From contig JRNA01000010.1 of the NCBI GenBank assembly GCA_000758905.1, forward strand, positions 52,326 to 116,325: 64,000 bases of DNA. Reading direction: 5' to 3'. Both the position numbers and the translations under genes were made by a program. Origin of the DNA: Clostridiales bacterium S5-A14a. GTDB taxonomy: Bacteria > Bacillota > Clostridia > Peptostreptococcales > Anaerovoracaceae. The notes beneath the pieces were generated by a model. That model was not told where the DNA came from. It saw only the letters and a list, made by a program, of their open reading frames with translations, and did not search any database. Shown here piece after piece: positions 1 through 9,442 of this stretch. Positions within the stretch are counted from its first letter, which is position 1; the number at the start of each line of letters is the position of its first letter.

Positions 1-210
1 AACGACATGTCGATGTGCAATACCAAGGTTTCTGATCTTGCGCTGCCAAATGACGTACTTCTAACAGGCATAAGACGTGGACAAGATTTTATAATACCCG
101 ATGGGGATACACTGATTGAGCCTGGTGATAGGGTTATTATCTTGAGCCTTTTGAGTGCCATCGATGAACTTGAGCGTCTTCTGAAGAAAAAGGATGTTTT
201 AGTGATATGA
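1..210 (+). CDS. TrkA/KtrA-type potassium channel gating protein, C-terminal fragment
   Basis: The window opens inside this gene: the frame is already open at base 1, so the 5' end lies outside. The visible residues look like a TrkA-C (RCK-C) domain, with the segment LPNDVLLTGIRRGQDFIIPD followed by GDTLIEPGDRVIIL. In this family the domain binds ligand and regulates a TrkH/KtrB pore on the cytoplasmic side of the membrane. The TGA stop overlaps the ATG of the following trkH by four bases (ATGA), which indicates translational coupling and supports a gating-subunit/pore pairing. The nucleotide-binding RCK-N part is not in the window, so the exact subfamily (TrkA or KtrA) cannot be fixed. Confidence 0.85.
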   Translation, partial: NDMSMCNTKVSDLALPNDVLLTGIRRGQDFIIPDGDTLIEPGDRVIILSLLSAIDELERLLKKKDVLVI

Positions 211-1742
211 CCGTGCATTTTAAGAGTATAACCAAGATGCTTGGAGCACTTATGATGCTCATAAGCACTGCGATGCTTTTGCCCGTTTTTACGGGTCTTT
301 TCTATTATGAATACAGGACAATTACGGCATTTCTCATTGTGCTCATACCCTGCTTTATTGCGGGATTTTTCCTGTACAAAAAAGTCGACACGCAGAGTGA
401 ACGATTTAATTCAAGGGACGGGTATCTGGCTGTATCTCTTTGCTGGCTTATTGCTGCGTTAATTGGAGCCCTACCCCTTACAATTTCTGGATCCATACCA
501 AATTATATAGAAGCATTTTTTGAAATGTGTTCCGGATTTTCGACTACAGGTTCTACGATTCTTACAAATGTTGAGGTGCTTCCAAAATCTGCACTTATTT
601 GGCGTTCATTTTCGCACTGGATTGGCGGTATGGGAATTATCGTTTTAGCTATGGTTTTCCTTTCCGCTTCGGGTATCAAGGGGCAACATATTGCAAATGC
701 TGAAACTCCAGGACCAACCATGGAAAAGCTTTCCCCTAAATACACTACGACTGCTAGAAATCTATACCTTGCTTATTTTTTGTTTACGGCAGCCGAAACT
801 ATTTTGCTTATGACGGGTGGCATGAATCTCTACGACTCTATTTTGCACACATTCGGAACTGTTGGTACAGGTGGTTTTTCATCCTACAACGATAGTATCG
901 CTCACTTCGACAGTCTTTATATACACTGGATTATCATTGTTTTTATGTTCCTATGCGCAATCAACTTTAACATTTATTTCATTGCAATTAGACAGGGCAT
1001 TAAAACGATTTTCAAAGACAGCGAATTTAAATTGCACCTGATTATTATTTTCTCTGCTATTGGTCTAATAACCTTAAATTTAGCTTTTAGCAGTAATATT
1101 TTCGGATTGGATAAAACTTCAGATGTGGGGACGTTCCTCGCGATCAATGGAGAGGATTCGACACACTGGAGCAGTTTCTTTAACTTGTTCACAGATTCTA
1201 CTTTTCAGACTGTTTCCATAATGTCAACAACTGGGTATATGACAAGCGATTTTCAGCTTTGGCCTACTTTTTCAAAAATGGTTCTCTTGCTTCTAATGTT
1301 CGTCGGTGGCAGTTCGTCATCCACTGGCGGAGGAATGAAGGTTGGGCGACTTCTTGTTATGGGAAAGCTCGCTAGAAGAGGACTTCACAGGCAGTTGCAT
1401 CCAAAGCAGGTATATCTTGTGAAATTAAACGGACAAAGGCTTAGAGAAGAAACTGCAATAAGCATCACAAATTTCGTATTTCTATACTTGCTTACTCTTA
1501 CAGTTGGAACCTTAATTATTTCAATCAACGGATTCGATGTGATAACATCATTTTCAGCTACTCTGACCTGTCTATCCAATGTAGGCCCAGGATTCAATCT
1601 AGTTGGACCGACGATGAACTTTCATCTATTCAATAATTTCTCAAAAATAGTGTTATCAATATTTATGATAGGTGGCAGACTTGAGCTTTACACGCTGTTC
1701 ATTCTGCTCTCATCTAGATACTGGAACTCTAACAAAGTATGA
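207..1742 (+). CDS. trkH: TrkH family potassium uptake protein (first copy)
   Basis: A 511-residue integral membrane potassium transporter pore. Long hydrophobic helices run throughout. Four selectivity-filter-like loops are visible: FSTTGSTI (about residue 110), GTVGTGGFS (about 223), MSTTGYM (about 344) and LSNVGPGF (about 460). The family-typical segment GGSSSSTGGGMKVGR follows the third loop. The length matches TrkH/KtrB proteins, which have four membrane-pore-membrane units. The ATG overlaps the TGA of the upstream TrkA-type gene and lacks an ideal independent ribosome site, so translation is probably coupled. Known of the family: it moves K+ (often with Na+ or H+) inward under control of RCK proteins. 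A second, divergent trkH follows 19 bases downstream. Confidence 0.95.
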   Translation: MTVHFKSITKMLGALMMLISTAMLLPVFTGLFYYEYRTITAFLIVLIPCFIAGFFLYKKVDTQSERFNSRDGYLAVSLCWLIAALIGALPLTISGSIPNYIEAFFEMCSGFSTTGSTILTNVEVLPKSALIWRSFSHWIGGMGIIVLAMVFLSASGIKGQHIANAETPGPTMEKLSPKYTTTARNLYLAYFLFTAAETILLMTGGMNLYDSILHTFGTVGTGGFSSYNDSIAHFDSLYIHWIIIVFMFLCAINFNIYFIAIRQGIKTIFKDSEFKLHLIIIFSAIGLITLNLAFSSNIFGLDKTSDVGTFLAINGEDSTHWSSFFNLFTDSTFQTVSIMSTTGYMTSDFQLWPTFSKMVLLLLMFVGGSSSSTGGGMKVGRLLVMGKLARRGLHRQLHPKQVYLVKLNGQRLREETAISITNFVFLYLLTLTVGTLIISINGFDVITSFSATLTCLSNVGPGFNLVGPTMNFHLFNNFSKIVLSIFMIGGRLELYTLFILLSSRYWNSNKV

Positions 1743-1761
1743 TTAGCATAAGGGTGTATGA

Positions 1762-3237
1762 ATGTTAAATAGATTTTCTGAGACAAAAGTTGGCAGCATT
1801 ATAATAATTAAGATAGTTGCGATGGTACTGGCTGTGGAAGGCCTTGCGATGATACCATCGATTTGTGCTGGCTTATATTACGGTGAACATAGTGCGATTA
1901 AAGGACTTGTCATAACATTTATCATTACCATTTCCTTTGCTGCATTTGTCCTAAAAAAATACAAAAGTTATAATGTAAAACTAAATATCAGAGATGGCTT
2001 TTTTGTTGCATTCCTAAGTTGGTGTCTCGTTTGTTTGCTCGGTTCTCTTCCTTATTTTTTAGCGGGGCTTAATTTTTCATTTATCGATTCATTATTTGAG
2101 TCAACCGCAGGTTGGACAACTTCAGGTGCATTCGTTATACCAATTCGCAGGATGCCTAATACTTTGCTTTTATGGAAGGCTACAAGCAACTGGTTCGGCG
2201 GTATGGGAATACTCGTATTTACAATATCTCTACTGCCAACCCTCGGCAAAGGAGCACAAAATCTTGCGGCTTCTGAAACCACAGGGCCTAAGTTAACAAA
2301 ATTCGCTTCAAAACTGAGCGATTCAACAAAGATTTCATACATTATCTATTGTGGGCTCACATTGCTCGAGCTCATACTGCTTTTGTTCGACAAAAAAATG
2401 ACCAGTTTTCACGCTATTATTAACACCCTCAGCACGGTGAGCACTGCTGGAATATTTGATGTCGGTGGTGAGATTGCGTGGTCTTTCACCCCTTATGCCA
2501 AGTTTGTCATTTCAATATTCTCAGTAATAGGAGCAATGAACTTTGTAATATTCTTCCTCATAGTTACTGGCAATATCAAGCGAGCATTTTCGAATATAGA
2601 AGCCAAAGCGTATCTTGTAATTTTGTCAATTGCATCAGTTTTAATATTCATCAATCTCATAATAGCAGACCAATATCCTGTGTTGAAATCTCTAGGATAT
2701 GCCATAACACAAAGCATCAGTTTCGGCTCAACAAGTGGTTTCTCCGTTACGGATGTTTCTCACTGGCCTGCATTTTCTCAGGCAGTTCTGGTCCTTCTGA
2801 TGCTGATAGGAGGATGTGCAACATCAACTGCAGGTTCCCTAAAGGTCATTCGTGTACTTGTATTTATTAAGCTTATAAGAAGAGGATTCTACAAAAGAAT
2901 ACACCCACTTGCAGTTAAGCCAATCATGCTTGGCAAAACTGCTGTGAGTGCTGATATCGCTAATAGAATTACAGTTTACATCACGCTTTATCTGGGGATT
3001 CTGCTTCTTGGCGCCCTGCTCATTTCATTTGATAACAAGGATATGTTTACTACGCTCACAGCTTCACTTGGCGCGCTTTCAAATAATGGTTCCGGGCTCG
3101 GAGATGTTTCCTCTGGTGATTTTTCGATATTCTCTCCATTGAGCAAATTTGTTTCTCTGTCACTGATGCTCATAGGTAGAACGGAAATTTATGCTACACT
3201 TATAGTATTCACCAAAGATTTCTGGTCTCGCGACTAG
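1762..3237 (+). CDS. trkH: TrkH family potassium uptake protein (second copy)
   Basis: A 491-residue second TrkH/KtrB-type membrane protein with the same fourfold membrane-pore-membrane plan. The filter-like loops differ from the first copy: WTTSGAFV, LSTVSTAGIFD, FGSTSGFSV and LSNNGSGL, each keeping a glycine at the expected place. The family segment IGGCATSTAGSLKVIR parallels the GGSSSSTGG region of copy one. The ATG is preceded by AAGGG at suitable spacing and lies just downstream of the first trkH, so all three genes form one operon. Its 3' end overlaps the convergent RNase R gene by 29 bases. It may form a heteromeric pore with copy one or have different ion selectivity; this is inference. 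Confidence 0.93.
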   Translation: MLNRFSETKVGSIIIIKIVAMVLAVEGLAMIPSICAGLYYGEHSAIKGLVITFIITISFAAFVLKKYKSYNVKLNIRDGFFVAFLSWCLVCLLGSLPYFLAGLNFSFIDSLFESTAGWTTSGAFVIPIRRMPNTLLLWKATSNWFGGMGILVFTISLLPTLGKGAQNLAASETTGPKLTKFASKLSDSTKISYIIYCGLTLLELILLLFDKKMTSFHAIINTLSTVSTAGIFDVGGEIAWSFTPYAKFVISIFSVIGAMNFVIFFLIVTGNIKRAFSNIEAKAYLVILSIASVLIFINLIIADQYPVLKSLGYAITQSISFGSTSGFSVTDVSHWPAFSQAVLVLLMLIGGCATSTAGSLKVIRVLVFIKLIRRGFYKRIHPLAVKPIMLGKTAVSADIANRITVYITLYLGILLLGALLISFDNKDMFTTLTASLGALSNNGSGLGDVSSGDFSIFSPLSKFVSLSLMLIGRTEIYATLIVFTKDFWSRD

Positions 3238-5332
3238 CATTTTTCTGGACTAATTTAAAATCAATTAGTCCGCTGATTTTGTCGGCACGTGCGACCTGTA
3301 TCCTTACCGAATCTCCCAAACTGAAGCTTTCGCTGTCGTATCTGCTCACCAGTTTGAAGTTGTTTTCTTCAAAATCAAATGTTCCTGCCAAAGTTGAGAT
3401 GTGAACCAGGCCTTCTATAGTGTTTTCAAGCTGCACATAAAATCCAAACGATGTAACGCCGCTGATTACGCCTTCGAACTCCTCCCCCAGTCTCTCCTCC
3501 ATGTACTGGGCTTTCTTTATTTTTTCTATCTTTCTCTCCATTTTCTGTGCTCTGATCTCTGTAAATGACGACTGTTCCGCCGCTTTATTTGCAACGCTTG
3601 AAAAATGTGAAAGTTTTCCGGAGTTTATTGTTTTGTTGATATGAGCCTTAATTATTCTATGTATCATCAAATCGGGGTAGCGCCTTATCGGTGAGGTGAA
3701 GTGGCAGTAATATTTGAAAGCAAGCCCGTAGTGACCTGTGCATTCTGTCGAATATCTGGCCTTCTGCATCGATCTTAGCATCACGGCTGAAACAACGGGA
3801 AGTCTGTTATCTCCCTGCATCTTATCAAGGATTTGCGACAAAGCCTTGGGGTGTACGTTGTCCGCGTTTACGGATAGTTTGAGGCCAAGTCCAGCCATAA
3901 AAGACTTGAGTTTCATTATGCTGTCAGGGTCCGGTTTTTCGTGAATTCGATATACGAAGGGATAGTTCATCCAAAAATACTCTTCCGCCACTGTTTTGTT
4001 CGCCAAAAGCATGAATTCTTCAATCATACGGTTTGCGATTCTTCGGTCTATGCTCACGATATCCCTCGGTATGCCTTGTTCATCGACTTCAATTTCAGCC
4101 TCATCAAGGTCAAAATCCAAACTCCCGTCCTCATGTCTTTTTTTCTGCAACAAAAGAGCGAGTTCCTGCATTAGGAGCAATGTTTCTTCATGTTCTCCGG
4201 CATTCCCAAAATTATTCAAATCATTATCATTTGGATCCTTTTTGTCACCCTCTATTTGGCTTGTAGGGTTACTGTGGGATTCCAGATAATTCGAAACATC
4301 GTCGTACACCAGACGGCCCTTGGAACATATAATTGTTTCAGCGATTTCGTGATTTAAAACCACGCCCTCTTCGTTAACTTCCATTATACACGAAAGTGTC
4401 AGACGATCCTTCCCCTCGTTTAGGCTGCAGATCCCGTTTGAGAGCTCCTTTGGCAGCATTGGAACAACGTAATCCAAAAGATAGATGCTGTTTCCCCTGT
4501 CGAAGCTTTCATGATCAAGGGCTGAATCTTCTTTGACATAATGGCTGACATCAGCAATATGTACTCCCAAAATATAGTTGCCCTTATCATTCTTTTCGAT
4601 TGAAATCGCATCGTCCAGATCCTTGGAATGCGGTCCATCTATGGTAATGATGTCTAAGTCACGCAGATCCTTTCTTTTTGCCAATTCTTCCTGCAAAACA
4701 TCTTTATTTAAATCCCCATTCCTGCAAGCATTTTTTGCCTCAGAGATGGCTGCCATTGAGAATTCTATCTCTACTTCGTTTTCCTTTAGTATGGCCTTAA
4801 CTTCACTGTGAGGGTCATTAGCTGATGCAACAATCCGGGAAATAATGCCTTCCGGGCCCTTATGGCCCTTTGGATATTTTGTTATTTTAATTTCAACCAT
4901 ATCACCCTGCTTGGCGTTGGCTCTGTTTTTTCTCGGCACAAAGATATCGTCTGAGTTTTTTCCCAAGGGAGTAACCACGCCAAACCTTCCGCAGTCCGTG
5001 TAGACGCCGACGGCACTTGTTAACGCTCTTGAGATAACATTTTTGATTCTTCCCTCAGGGCCCCTTGTATTACGTGCATCAGAGATAATCTCAACGCTTA
5101 CCAAATCCCCATTCATTGCAGACTTTAAATTTCTCGCTGCTACAAAAATATCGTTTGATTTTTTATCTTTCTCGTTTGCCGTATCAGACACTTCAGGAGT
5201 GACAAATCCAACACCCGACTTTGTTATGGATATTTTTCCATCAACTGTTCGGATTTTTTTCTTAGGCCTTCTCTTTTGGGTGCCACGAGCAAAATATTTT
5301 TCTCTCTTCCCGGTCTTGTTATTTTCTTTCAT
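3209..5332 (-). CDS. rnr: Ribonuclease R
   Basis: A 707-residue 3'-5' exoribonuclease of the RNase II/R family, which degrades structured RNA and takes part in tmRNA and rRNA quality control. The N-terminus is basic and followed by cold-shock-like OB domains. The RNB catalytic core begins near residue 225 and contains TIDGPHSKDLDDAIS, whose aspartates match the metal-binding site, and HFTSPIRRYPDLMIHR near residue 580. A C-terminal S1 domain (GVISGVTSFGFYVQLE, LVHIST) ends the protein. A short polar insertion rich in D, N and E (about residues 355-385) interrupts the core. The ATG is preceded by GAGGTAAAG. The 3' end runs 29 bases into the convergent second trkH. It is separated from the upstream IspH-S1 gene by a hairpin terminator. 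Confidence 0.95.
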   Translation of the reverse strand: MKENNKTGKREKYFARGTQKRRPKKKIRTVDGKISITKSGVGFVTPEVSDTANEKDKKSNDIFVAARNLKSAMNGDLVSVEIISDARNTRGPEGRIKNVISRALTSAVGVYTDCGRFGVVTPLGKNSDDIFVPRKNRANAKQGDMVEIKITKYPKGHKGPEGIISRIVASANDPHSEVKAILKENEVEIEFSMAAISEAKNACRNGDLNKDVLQEELAKRKDLRDLDIITIDGPHSKDLDDAISIEKNDKGNYILGVHIADVSHYVKEDSALDHESFDRGNSIYLLDYVVPMLPKELSNGICSLNEGKDRLTLSCIMEVNEEGVVLNHEIAETIICSKGRLVYDDVSNYLESHSNPTSQIEGDKKDPNDNDLNNFGNAGEHEETLLLMQELALLLQKKRHEDGSLDFDLDEAEIEVDEQGIPRDIVSIDRRIANRMIEEFMLLANKTVAEEYFWMNYPFVYRIHEKPDPDSIMKLKSFMAGLGLKLSVNADNVHPKALSQILDKMQGDNRLPVVSAVMLRSMQKARYSTECTGHYGLAFKYYCHFTSPIRRYPDLMIHRIIKAHINKTINSGKLSHFSSVANKAAEQSSFTEIRAQKMERKIEKIKKAQYMEERLGEEFEGVISGVTSFGFYVQLENTIEGLVHISTLAGTFDFEENNFKLVSRYDSESFSLGDSVRIQVARADKISGLIDFKLVQKNASRETRNLW
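3247..3271 (+). terminator. Hairpin just after trkH copy two, inside the 3' end of rnr
   Basis: GGACTAATT (3247-3255) and AATTAGTCC (3263-3271) form a perfect 9-bp stem with a 7-base loop, ten bases past the trkH stop. Only a weak T-rich tract follows (GCTGATTTTG), so it is at best a modest intrinsic terminator for the rightward operon. It lies inside the coding sequence of the convergent RNase R gene. Confidence 0.4.
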
Positions 5333-5441
5333 CTTTACCTCATTTTTGCATGATATTTCTAATTTGATTAAGGTTCCCTTGTTTAGGAGTTAATTTATTT
5401 CACGGTTTTTACATAGACTTTATTTCGGCGCTATATAAACG

Positions 5442-5467
5442 TAAAACGGGCCCTAAGACCCGTTTTA
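5442..5467 (-). terminator. Intrinsic terminator after ispH-S1
   Basis: TAAAACGGG (5442-5450) and CCCGTTTTA (5459-5467) form a perfect 9-bp stem with an 8-base loop, downstream of the IspH-S1 stop. Because the T-rich arm is part of the stem on both strands, it could also work in the other direction. Confidence 0.7.
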
Positions 5468-5520
5468 TAAACAATGCTTTATTTATTTTTACAGTCAAAA
5501 TATCGACCATATTGATTGTT

Positions 5521-7971
5521 TTATTCGCACTCAGCATTCTGCAGGTAAGCGTCGCAAGCCAATTTATCTGAACTAGCTTTTTCGTCTCTTGTTGCTGTTG
5601 CCTCACCGATTTCCTCAGCAGCCTCAGCCTTTTCTGCGCCTTCCTTAGCTGTCTTATCAGCTTCGTCTGCAAGAGCGTGATCCTCATGCTCTCCTTCTGC
5701 ATCTTCAAGATAGTAGTCCTGATCGCCTTCTTCAACAGGCTCAGCAGATTCTTCTGCCTTTTCAGCCTTACTATCGTAGTGGCTCTCATATGCTTCTCTA
5801 GCGCCTGCTACTCTATCACGTTCAAGTGTAGCATCTGCAAGATCCTTAGCATCAGATTTATGACCACCTTCCTCTAGCAGTTCTTCCTTTTCCTTGTTTA
5901 GCTCAACGTCTTGGTTAGGAGCGGATTCAGTCTGGAAATAGTATTCTCCCTTAGAATCATCAGAATTATCAGAAGCGGAATCACCTGACTCAGTATATTC
6001 CATAGTGTCCCTTAAGCTCAAGCTGATTCTTCTCTTTTCAGTATCAATAGCTATAACCTTAGCATATACAATCTGACCTACTTTAAGGACATCTGATGTA
6101 TGCTCTATTCTCTCTCTTGAGATCTCAGAAATGTGAACTAGACCATCAAGTCCAGCTTCGATTTCAACGAAAGCACCATAGTCCTTAATCTGAACTACCT
6201 TGCCCTTTACGATGTCTCCCTCTCTGATCTTGTCATCAATTACAGACCAAGGTTCAGGAGTTGTCTGCTTAAGTCCCAAAGAAATTCTTCCGTTTTCTTC
6301 GTTCATAGCGAGAACCTTAACATGGATAGTTTCTCCAAGTGTTAATACTTCCTTAGGGTGTTTAAGCTTACCCCATGAAATTTCTGATATGTGAAGAAGT
6401 CCGTCTATTCCGCCGATATCAACAAAAGCACCGAAGTCTGTAAATCTCATTACTTTTCCTTCAATTATGTCACCTTCGTGGATATTCTGCCATATAGCTT
6501 CGATCTGCTTCTTTCTCTCTTCTCTAAGAACACTCTTCCTTGAGAAAATAGCTCTCTGCTTCTTGATGTCGCATCTTATAACTCGAGCTTCAAAGGTCTG
6601 TCCCACAAACTCCTCAGCGTTCTCAACGTATTTATTGGATAACTGAGACATAGGTATGAATCCTGTAATATCTTTAAACTCTGCAATCGCACCACTTGCA
6701 ATCGCCTTAGTAACCTTTACGGTGATATTTTCCTTATTTTCATATGCTTCAGAAAGCTCTTTCCAGTGTTCAATAATGGCCAAGCTCTTCTGAGAAATCA
6801 AAATGCCACCATCGTCATCTCCTGTTTTGATAACTCTGGCTTGAATCTCATCGCCTTCTTTAAATTTATCCTTAAGAGTTTCACCTTCAGATAATGATAC
6901 TTCTTCTTTCTTCAAAATACCATCCTTCTTGAAACCAAGGTTTACAATAACTTCGTCGTCCGTAACCATATGAATCTGTCCTTCGACGATGTCGCCATTC
7001 TTTGGCAATTTCAAAGAAGACTCGATCTCATCCATGAAATCTTCCATAGGGTTCTGCACATTGTTTTCTACTTGCTTATCAGTCATATTAGCAATAACCT
7101 CCTTAATTACGGTTTCAGGCGTCGATGCACCTGCCGCAATACCTATTCTATAATATTTTTGAATCTCTTGCAATGGTAAATCCCCAATATTTTCAGCAAA
7201 ATACGATTTTTCGCAGTATTTTTGGGCTATTTCGAACAATTTACGACTATTGCTGCTATTTCTGCCCCCAAGTACAATCATTACATCGACATTTTTGGCT
7301 AGTTCTCTGCAGCTGTTTTGTCTCACAGATGTTGCATTACAAATTGTGTTTTCGGTTTCGTATTCAATACCCCGCTCAGATAATACGCGAAGTATGTCCT
7401 CATATGTTTCCGCCTTAATCGTCGTTTGACATACAACAAAACATCCGCGCTCTCTAAGCATATCTATTCTCTCAGGAGATTCTAATTCAGTAGAAGAATT
7501 TACAATAATAGCATTACCATCACACCACCCATTGATTCCGATGACCTCTGGATGATCTGCAGTTCCAACGATTACAATGGTTTTTCCTCTCTCATATGCA
7601 TTTTGAACTAGTTTATGTATTCTAGCAACAAAGGGACACGTAGCATCAACAACGTTGAGATTTAAATTCTCAGCTCGATCATAAAAATCTTTGCCCTGCC
7701 CGTGAGACCTCACTATCACAGTATCTCCTGGCATTGCCTGCCCAGGATCATCAATTATATTGATTCCCTTTTCTTTTAAATCATCAATGACAGTCTGGTT
7801 ATGTATTAGGGGCCCTAGTGTGTAAATTGATTCGCCATCCTTGGAATCTGAAACACCGCCTAGCTGCTCCATTGTTTTTTCGAGCGCCCTTTTGACACCA
7901 AAACAAAATCCAGAATTTTCACTTACAAATATTTCTCTTTTTTTCTTGCTTTGCAAAGTTTCCTTATTCAT
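5521..7971 (-). CDS. ispH: IspH (4-hydroxy-3-methylbut-2-enyl diphosphate reductase) fused to S1 domains
   Basis: An 816-residue two-part protein. Residues 1-290 are IspH (LytB), the last enzyme of the MEP isoprenoid pathway, which makes IPP and DMAPP with a [4Fe-4S] cluster. The cluster cysteines sit in NSGFCFGVKRAL, VDATCPFVARIH and CNATSVRQNSC, and the substrate-binding motif is RSHGQGKDF. Residues about 315-645 carry four S1 RNA-binding repeats (for example DFGAFVDIGGIDGLLHISEI and DYGAFVEIEAGLDGLVHISE), as in ribosomal protein S1. Fusions of this kind are established in Clostridia. The last 165 residues are an acidic, Ala/Glu/Asp-rich low-complexity tail with two cysteines at the very end. 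The start is supported by AGAGGAAAA. It follows rarA by 27 bases. Confidence 0.95.
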   Translation of the reverse strand: MNKETLQSKKKREIFVSENSGFCFGVKRALEKTMEQLGGVSDSKDGESIYTLGPLIHNQTVIDDLKEKGINIIDDPGQAMPGDTVIVRSHGQGKDFYDRAENLNLNVVDATCPFVARIHKLVQNAYERGKTIVIVGTADHPEVIGINGWCDGNAIIVNSSTELESPERIDMLRERGCFVVCQTTIKAETYEDILRVLSERGIEYETENTICNATSVRQNSCRELAKNVDVMIVLGGRNSSNSRKLFEIAQKYCEKSYFAENIGDLPLQEIQKYYRIGIAAGASTPETVIKEVIANMTDKQVENNVQNPMEDFMDEIESSLKLPKNGDIVEGQIHMVTDDEVIVNLGFKKDGILKKEEVSLSEGETLKDKFKEGDEIQARVIKTGDDDGGILISQKSLAIIEHWKELSEAYENKENITVKVTKAIASGAIAEFKDITGFIPMSQLSNKYVENAEEFVGQTFEARVIRCDIKKQRAIFSRKSVLREERKKQIEAIWQNIHEGDIIEGKVMRFTDFGAFVDIGGIDGLLHISEISWGKLKHPKEVLTLGETIHVKVLAMNEENGRISLGLKQTTPEPWSVIDDKIREGDIVKGKVVQIKDYGAFVEIEAGLDGLVHISEISRERIEHTSDVLKVGQIVYAKVIAIDTEKRRISLSLRDTMEYTESGDSASDNSDDSKGEYYFQTESAPNQDVELNKEKEELLEEGGHKSDAKDLADATLERDRVAGAREAYESHYDSKAEKAEESAEPVEEGDQDYYLEDAEGEHEDHALADEADKTAKEGAEKAEAAEEIGEATATRDEKASSDKLACDAYLQNAECE

Positions 7972-7998
7972 TCATTTTCCTCTTTAAAGCTGCAGTCC

Positions 7999-9288
7999 TC
8001 ATTTTTCTTCCTCTGCATCGATATTTTCAAGGCTTTTTAAGTATGCCGAAAATCCCTTCTCTACTCCGTTCTCTGTAGGGAAATAATACTTGGCTCCGCT
8101 TTCGTAAAGATCGTCAGGCAAATACTGCTGTTTCACGTAGCCTCCATAAGCATGAGGATAAAGATAGTCCTTCCCATAGCCTTTATCTCTCGCTCCCTTG
8201 TAATGACTATCTCTAAGGTGGTCCGGAACAGGCCCTATTTCTCTATTCCTAACGTCTGACATTGCTTTTTGAAAAGCTTCATACGACTTGTTGGATTTTG
8301 GCGATGATGCTAACAAAACAACTGCTTCGGCTAAAATTATGCCTGCTTCGGGGAATCCTACCATTCTGGCAGCCTCAACGCATAAAGTAACCGTTGAAAT
8401 TGCCGAAGGATATGCCATGCCTACATCTTCTGATGCCATAACCATTAGTCTCCTGCCAATTGTAATCAGATCTGCTCCACCGTCAACAAGCCTGCAGTAG
8501 TAATGCATAGCCGCATCGGGATCTGAACCTCTTACGGATTTTTGCAGTGCTGACAGCAAATCATATCTGTCGTCACCTCTGTCATAGAATCCGACCTTTC
8601 TCTGTAGGGCCTCTGCAACCTTATCCGTCGTAATCCTCTCGCCCTCTGTTTGGTTTTCAATAATGAAGCCCAAGCTATCCAGGGCAACCCTCGCATCACC
8701 ATTTGAATACTCCGCGAGAAGATTTACAGCGTCTTGATCAATGGCAATTTTTAAATTTCCGAAACCCTTTTCCTCATCTTCTATACAGTTATTTATGATT
8801 TTTATGAGATCATCTACTGAGAGTTTCCTGAACTCATATATGTTTCTCACACGGCTCAGAACGGCGTTGTTTATTGAAAAGAACGGATTCTCGGTGGTAC
8901 TGCCGATGAATTTCACTAGTCCTTCTTCCAAAGCTTTGAGTAGTGAATCCTGCTGCAGCTTGTTCCACCTGTGGAACTCGTCTATGTACAGAAAAAGAGG
9001 CTTGCCAATCAGGCTGTTAAAACTCGTTTCAGCCTCCGATAGCAACTGTTTAAGTTCCTTGATGCCCGTTGTAGAAGCGTTGATCTCAATAAATTCATTG
9101 TCCATTTCATTAGCTATGATCCTAGCTAATGTCGTCTTGCCAGTACCTGAGTAGCCGTAAAAGATTGCTGATTTAAAATTCTTATTTTTGATGGAATTAT
9201 AAAACAGTGAGCCAGGTTTTAAAAAATGTTCTTGGCCTACGAATTTATCCAAATTATCTGGGCGCATTCTTGTAGATAGAGGAATCAT
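7999..9288 (-). CDS. rarA: Replication-associated recombination protein RarA (MgsA) AAA+ ATPase
   Basis: About 429 residues. It belongs to the RarA/MgsA/WRNIP1 clamp-loader-like AAA+ family, which acts at stalled replication forks. Walker A is GYSGTGKTTLAR, Walker B is LFLYIDEFHRW, and sensor 1 is GSTTENPFFSIN. The C-terminal half has the family segments YYCRLVDGGADLITIGRRL, SEDVGMAYP and PHAYGGYVKQQYLPD. An ATG exists four codons upstream (9300), but it lies within the ribosome site: GGAG spaced six bases before the ATG at 9288 makes the latter the likely start. It is followed closely by ispH-S1, so the two are probably co-transcribed from the promoter near 9350. Confidence 0.95.
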   Translation of the reverse strand: MIPLSTRMRPDNLDKFVGQEHFLKPGSLFYNSIKNKNFKSAIFYGYSGTGKTTLARIIANEMDNEFIEINASTTGIKELKQLLSEAETSFNSLIGKPLFLYIDEFHRWNKLQQDSLLKALEEGLVKFIGSTTENPFFSINNAVLSRVRNIYEFRKLSVDDLIKIINNCIEDEEKGFGNLKIAIDQDAVNLLAEYSNGDARVALDSLGFIIENQTEGERITTDKVAEALQRKVGFYDRGDDRYDLLSALQKSVRGSDPDAAMHYYCRLVDGGADLITIGRRLMVMASEDVGMAYPSAISTVTLCVEAARMVGFPEAGIILAEAVVLLASSPKSNKSYEAFQKAMSDVRNREIGPVPDHLRDSHYKGARDKGYGKDYLYPHAYGGYVKQQYLPDDLYESGAKYYFPTENGVEKGFSAYLKSLENIDAEEEK

Positions 9289-9349
9289 GTTAATCTCCAT
9301 AAAAGTATATCTTCAAAAGTTTTAGAACGTTTGTTTGATTTCTATTTCT

Positions 9350-9379
9350 ATTATATATTATTCCCCATAGATAGGCAAA
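9350..9379 (-). promoter_or_regulatory. Predicted sigma-A promoter for rarA-ispH
   Basis: Reading the minus strand, TTTGCC (9374-9379) is followed after 18 bases by a perfect TATAAT (9350-9355), 62 bases upstream of the rarA start. The -35 match is moderate and the -10 match is full. Confidence 0.55.
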
Positions 9380-9390
9380 GGATTTTTATC

Positions 9391-9422
9391 AAAAAAAGAC
9401 GCAGATGAAATGCTCTGCGTCT
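9391..9422 (-). terminator. Intrinsic terminator of the 1498-residue surface protein gene
   Basis: AGACGCAG (9397-9404) and CTGCGTCT (9415-9422) form an 8-bp stem, followed on the minus strand by seven T residues, 20 bases past the stop codon of the surface protein. Confidence 0.9.
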
Positions 9423-9442
9423 ATATTTATTTATTATGTGCA

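Noticed and set aside
5409..5789. 126-residue minus-strand frame rich in Arg, Lys and Gln
   Set aside because: It is an alternate frame of the low-complexity tail of IspH-S1, has no ribosome site and spans the terminator.
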